Below are positions 58,763-64,000 of a DNA stretch of 64,000 nt, one piece after another. A program made the position numbers and the translations under genes. Every line of letters begins with the position of its first letter. Position 1 is the stretch's first letter. This DNA is from Sipunculus nudus (Eukaryota; Annelida; Sipuncula; Golfingiida; Sipunculidae): NCBI GenBank assembly GCA_026874595.1, contig CM049314.1:25867729-25931728 (forward strand). Direction: 5' to 3'. Under the pieces are notes generated by a model, which saw nothing but the letters and a program-made list of their open reading frames with translations, was not told where the DNA came from and did not search any database.

Positions 58763-59636
58763 GCGGTTTCGCCTCTCATACTCTAACTGAAGAAGAATAC
58801 TGACGTCTCTCACAAGTAAGGAAATTTTCATTTTGTGCAGGATGAGTGATGTTTGAAAAAATATATATAACAAAAAGATCTGATTACATGCCCAGACAGA
58901 AGGAACTAACCCAGACAGTATTTAAACATCTGAACAACGATGTTAAGGTCTGAATCAGTTATAATCATGTATAAAGATATAGGTCATCTCGAGCAACAGA
59001 GACAAAACTACATTTGATGTATTAAACTGTATGAAAGGCCAGCATATAAATCAGTACATATAGAACTGTGACCATGTCCTTTGACCATAAGAAGTAGAAA
59101 TAAATATGCCTCTTGTCCTATTGTTAGGTGATCCATAGGAGAAAGATTAAAGATACGTATAAAAATATATTCACAAGCTTTTTTTTTATAAAAAAATAGG
59201 GTCTAGTAACCTTGACCTCTGATCTGGGGACCTCTAAATCCAAAGAGGTCTCCCACTTTGGGCAGGTTTGCCAAATGTAAAGATGGAAGGCTTTGGGATG
59301 AAAAGTTTGGTATATAATGGATCCACAACCTTTTTATAGATGTGGATCATGTGACCTTCACCTGTAACCTCCTGACCCCGAAATAGAATGAATTCTACTT
59401 AATTCTTATAAATATCCCACGTTTTGATGTTCAAACACAAGCAACTTTCATTGTTACGTTTTTGACGGGGGAATCACATGCAACTTTCAAACAAATTATA
59501 TAACTTTCCCTGTCCATGAATTCTTGAAACATTGCTGAAGGAGGTGCTTTTCTGGAAAAATGTAGACTTGTTTTAGTTTGCAATTCAGAGATTTTAAACA
59601 CAGATAATATATGATTATATATATATAATATATAGA

Positions 59637-59673
<37 letters not shown>

Positions 59674-59890
59674 CTATGTGTTTAATTTACTTACTAATCG
59701 AATCATTTGCTTTACTATAACCCACTCTATGCTTAATATGGTAATACAACAAGCTTATACCTTTAATATGCGTGAAGTTCAAAATAACTGAAAATAATAT
59801 ATTACTGAAAACAATGAATATCTAGGCAAATTGTGTAAGCTTGTCAAACATCTGGTCACTTTTGTAGTCACATTATTTTATTTTTCACAG
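58763..59890. other. Noncoding, probable upstream intron of copy 2
   Basis: AT-rich with a TA-rich tract at 59612-59668. It ends in 'ttattttatttttcacag', a strong acceptor at 59889-59890. Confidence 0.5.
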
Positions 59891-59894
59891 AATA

Positions 59895-62800
59895 ATGGCG
59901 GATGAAAAAACAATAGAAATTCCAACGCTTGGAAGACCTATGCAACTTGGGATGCTGTATGACTGCTGTAGTGACACACTTATTCCTGGAATAACACTCT
60001 GGGACCCGGACGTGCTGCAGCGTGACCAAGATGTGCGCTCTAAACATGAAACCCAGTTTGATATCATCTCCTCCGACTCGATCGAGACAAAATCAAATGT
60101 TTTGAATGTGGAAGCTTCCATAAAAGCCAGTTTTTTTGTGTGGACTTGTTGAAGTGAAAGGTTCTGCCAAGTATTTACTCGATAAAAAGACGTCTTCCAG
60201 ACAATCACGACTTTTCTTACAGTACAAAACAACAAGAAGGTTTGAACAGCTGACAATGAAACAGTTTGGTAGACACAATGTCCAGCACCCGCATGTGTTT
60301 GAACAAGGGACAGCTACTCATGTGGTCACGGGTATATTGTATGGGGCCCAGGCCTTCTTTGTCTTTGACAGGAGTATTAGTAAAGATGAAAAATGCGAAG
60401 AAATACAGGGATATCTTAAGGTTCTTATAGAAAAGATCCCACTCTTTAGCGTTCAAGGGGAAGGCAACCTCAAGCTGAATGAAGAAGAGAAAAAGGAAGT
60501 AGACATGATGCAGTGCAAGTTTTATGGCGACTACGCCCTGGAGAAAAATCCGACAAACTATACAGAGGCAGTGAAAGTTTATGGAGATCTACCCTCCTTA
60601 CTTGGGGAAAACGGAGAACATACAGTTCCAATGACAGTTTGGTTGTACCCCCTCTCCAAATTAGATTCAAAAGCAGCCCAATTATTTAGAGAAATAAGTG
60701 TTAACCTTATCAGTCAAACGCAGGGAATTCTGGAAGGACTAAACCAGTGTCAAATTAGAAGTGAAGACATGAAAAGTAATTCCCTCTGTCAAGTGCTTCC
60801 GCAGTTTTCAGAAAAACTGAACTTATTCAATAAGTTGATAACAGAATATCGTTTGATATTACAACAAAGGGTGGCTCACGTTCTGCCCCAGATTCGGGGA
60901 GGCGGGTGAGGGGAAACGGTATTGGCCAGTGTTCTCACAGAATATGAACAGTCTCCGTATTGTTTCCACAATCTTGACTCCTGGCTAAAATTAAAGGAGA
61001 AGGAAATGAATGTTGTCAAAGCCTATTTAAAAAGATTTCAAGATGTACCTGTCATTGGAGCTAGGGAAACCCTTGACGAGTTAACCTTGGATCCAATCAA
61101 GGAAAACGTAGTTTGTTTTTCTTTTCCACTGATCGGGAAGGATGACATCTATATGGATCAACTGTCCCATTATTCCAAAACATTGTCTGGAAGTACACAG
61201 GTTGTGCTGAAAGGGTGGTTTGACGAAGTTTCCACCTCAAAGAAAATGAGAGTCCGAGCAAAACAATTCATGGATTTTGTAGATGCGAATGCGCAATCTG
61301 AAGGGACAACTTTTGCAGTGGTTGGTCTAGACGACGGGGACGAAAAGGCAACTGAAGGTGGAACTATCTTCCTCTATGAACAGGGCATTCTGACAACCAA
61401 AGATTACGAACCACCTGGGATACCAGGAACACCAGTTCTCTTGGAATCTTTGCACGATTCCGCATCTCTCAAGTGGGACTCTCCCAAAGAAGGCATGTCT
61501 GGTGTCGAAGCTTACTTGATAAATTACAGGGAGACTGAGAAGGGTGATAATGAATGGACCGAATTCAGATCCGAAACCATCGAACTAGCAGCTATCATTA
61601 CCGGGCTGAGGCCTAATGTATCCTATCAATTCCGGGTAGCAGCGGTCTCCAGGATCGGTGTAAGTAAATTTAGTGTGATCAGTGCTGCCTACAGCACTCT
61701 TCCGGCAAGTCAACCGTTACGACTGAAACAATATCAAATCACAACATCCAGTGTAACGGTGGTATGGGAACCACCTGTGTCAATAGGAGAGAATACAGCA
61801 GTTGAAAAATACAAAATAAAATACAAATCCTTGAATGATCCTAACCAACCAAAGTCTTTCATCAAAGAAACAGAGGAGTCAACCTGTCTCTTTACAATTG
61901 CAGACCTTAAGTCCAGTGCGTCTTACAAAATAAAGGTGTCCGCCCTGTGCGGTAGCGCTGGCTTAGGTGCATTCTCGGAAGAGATTAATGTTTCTACCAG
62001 TTCTGAGAACTATGTGTCTAAACATCTTATAACATCGGAGAACCTTTTGAGAAGTGGGGATCCAGCTCAAGGAGAACCATCGATATACCGACTGCCGCTT
62101 TCAGCAGCTTCATCAGAGTCTGAAAATAAATATCGTATTTACCATTTCGGAAATCCGGAAAACGTAGGAAGGCAGCATCGAGTCATTATGCTTGTAGGGG
62201 CGACCGGTGCGGGTAAAAGCACCTTGATCAATGGTATGATTAACTACATCTTTCGGGTCGACTGGGGGAATGCGTTCCGTTTCAAAATTATCGCAGCAGA
62301 GGGTGAAAACCAATCAGGCTCCCAGGCTGAAAGTCAGACTCAGTATATAACCTCCTACACCATTCATCAGAGTGAGCGCTTGCAACTGAGACATACTTTG
62401 ACAATTATTGACACTCCAGGTTTTGGCGACACAAGAGGTATAGAGCAAGATAAAGCCATCATTGAACAAATAAGGGCATTTTTCTCAAACTCTGCCCAGC
62501 ATCACATAGATCATATAAATGCCATTGGTTTTGTTGCCCAAGTATCTCAAGCAAGACTTACTCATACCCAGCGGTATTTGTTTGACTCTATTCTATCAAT
62601 ATTTGGAAAGGATATAGAAGAGAACATCATGTTGCTTGTTACCTTTGCTGATGAACAAAAGCCTCCATTTACAGATGCAATTAAAGCTGCCAATATTCCA
62701 TGTTCAGGTAACATATTCAAATTCAACAATTCGGCTCTGTTTGCCAATAATACTGATCTGACAGAAGAATCAGCAACACGGAACAGTTTCAGAGCGGAAG

Positions 62801-63717
62801 AACAAGAAGACAACTTTGACAAAATGTTTTGGCGGATGGGCATACAGAGCATGGGAAAGTTTTTCTCCGCATTGGATAAAGGAGAACCAAAAAGCCTGAC
62901 ACTAACAAGAGAAGTATTGCTTGAACGGAAACGTTTGGAAGCAGCTGTAGAAGGTCTCCAACCTCAAATCCGAATTGGCTGTTGCAAGCTTGAAGAGCTT
63001 CGGAGGGAGCAACAAATTCTGGAGCAACACGAGAGAGAAATCGAAGCAAACAAAGACTTCTTCTACGAAGTTGAAGTCCCAAAGAGTAGGAAAATCGACA
63101 TTACAGGAGAATACATAACCAACTGTATGAAATGTCACTTTTCATGCCACTACCCATGCTCCATTGTAGATGACAACAAAAGAGAAGATTGTACCGCTAT
63201 AGATGTATATACTGGAAAATGCCTTGTATGCCCTGGGAAGTGCATGTGGAATGTGCACTTTAACCAGGCGTATAAATTTGAATACTACACTGACAAAGAG
63301 AAGCGTACATACAGTGAGTTGGAAGAGAGGTACAACGACGCAACAGGAAGGAAGCTGACAGTTGAACAGGTTATCCAAAAGCACTTAGAAGAATTTCTCA
63401 ATGTGCAACAATGTGTCTTCCTCCTTATATCCGAGTCCCACAACTGTATTCAGCGTTTGGAAGAAATCGCACTGAAACCGAATCCCCTCAGCGCTGTGGA
63501 TTATGTGGACTTGCTGATTCAGTCTGAACGGAGAGAAGCAAAGCCCGGATGGATGGAACGTGTTCAGGCTTTAGAGGATATTCGGAAAGAGGCAGACATT
63601 CTTGGGAAAATACGACAATCAGACTACAACCCTTTCGAAAAATATACTGAGGAATTCGAAGGAAAGAAAAAGAAAGGAAAATCCATTTGGGATAAGCTTA
63701 AGTTTTGGAAAAGGTGA
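59895..63717 (+). pseudogene. Stonustoxin-like / FN3 / P-loop GTPase protein (copy 2, two lesions)
   Basis: Clear paralogue of 26502-30323, in the same domain order, with the ATG again four bases after a splice acceptor (59890). Two breaks are visible. A seven-T run at 60131-60137 has one base more than the matching site in copy 1, shifting the frame after about 80 codons. A TGA at 60907-60909 interrupts the frame next to a run of glycines, between the helical and thioredoxin-like regions. Everything else is open: FN3 domains, P-loop GATGAGKST (62197-62223), DTPGFGD (from 62410), TFAD (62641-62652), the cysteine block (63124-63243) and a basic, tryptophan-bearing C-terminus. Discounting the extra base, its length equals copy 1. 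It may be a young pseudogene or carry assembly or sequencing errors; the homopolymer break is the more suspect of the two. Confidence 0.8.
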
Positions 63718-63791
63718 AATTTGACGAGGCAAATGTAAGTTTACACTGAGTTTTGGTGCTAATGATATGCACTGTACAAATAATATAAAAA

Positions 63792-63797
63792 AATAAA
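63792..63797 (+). terminator. Polyadenylation signal AATAAA of copy 2
   Basis: Canonical AATAAA 75 bases after the stop codon of copy 2. The survival of a normal 3' end agrees with a recently active gene. Confidence 0.6.
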
Positions 63798-64000
63798 GGA
63801 ATCTGCCTTTCAGTTCACAAAGGATATATACTAAACAACCCTCTACTCACGGTCGACTGGGTGTTATACTGGGTCATTTTAAACAAATTTTAAGTTACAA
63901 TGTTTTCAGGTATTCGCAGTGTTTGATAAACTATTTGTGTATTTATTCTAAGCTATAAGTGGCAAAACTGTGATCGTGTATACCTGCATTTTCAAGTATA
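63798..64000. other. Noncoding end of window
   Basis: Nothing recognised in the last 200 bases. Confidence 0.6.

Noticed and set aside
60907-60909. Selenocysteine readthrough of the TGA in copy 2
   Set aside because: Copy 1 has no cysteine at this site and a separate frameshift also exists; I see no reason to postulate recoding.

Overview
The window looks like nuclear DNA from a marine mollusc, most likely a bivalve. It is AT-rich, has large introns with GT/GC-AG splice sites, (TA)n tracts and G/C homopolymers, and is dominated by tandem-repeat-cored mobile elements of a type known from bivalves. Coding sequence is sparse. I can support three protein-coding loci, all on the + strand; nearly every other open frame lies in repeats or random AT-rich sequence.

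Layout: 1-9530 is a nest of mobile elements. A TIR transposon at 1686-2891 has an ACAGC target duplication. A large element at 3644-9298 (5' hairpin, 3' palindrome, internal tandem monomers of about 338 bp) is itself interrupted by a second copy at 4397-8779. 9531-19500 is mostly noncoding, with element fragments. At 19551-19711 there is a strong promoter-like block (perfect kappaB site, TATA box, short leader exon with a GTAAGT donor). It is a good candidate promoter for the first large gene, whose coding exon starts at 26502 just after a splice acceptor. 23729-25714 is another repeat element, in the putative intron. 30324-43800 holds repeats, including a candidate solo LTR, a tRNA-like SINE, an element truncated at 39417, and a 36-bp minisatellite with a 180-bp higher-order period. 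43848-50253 is a five-exon SLC16/monocarboxylate-transporter-like gene with a GC-AG intron and a 3.2-kb repeat element in intron 1. 54950-56060 is a 275-bp tandem array rich in GGTGGCGCCACC palindromes. 59895-63717 is a second copy of the large gene, broken by one extra T and an in-frame TGA.

The most interesting protein content is the pair of about 1273-codon single-coding-exon paralogues. From N to C they carry a stonustoxin-like (MACPF-related) head, a helical and a thioredoxin-like region, two fibronectin III domains, a septin/AIG1-like P-loop GTPase, and a conserved eight-cysteine block flanked by coiled coils. One copy is intact and the other carries two lesions. Pairing a pore-former-type head with a GTPase, behind a possible Rel/NF-kappaB-driven promoter, suggests an intracellular defence role. 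That role is inference; only the architecture is visible in the sequence.
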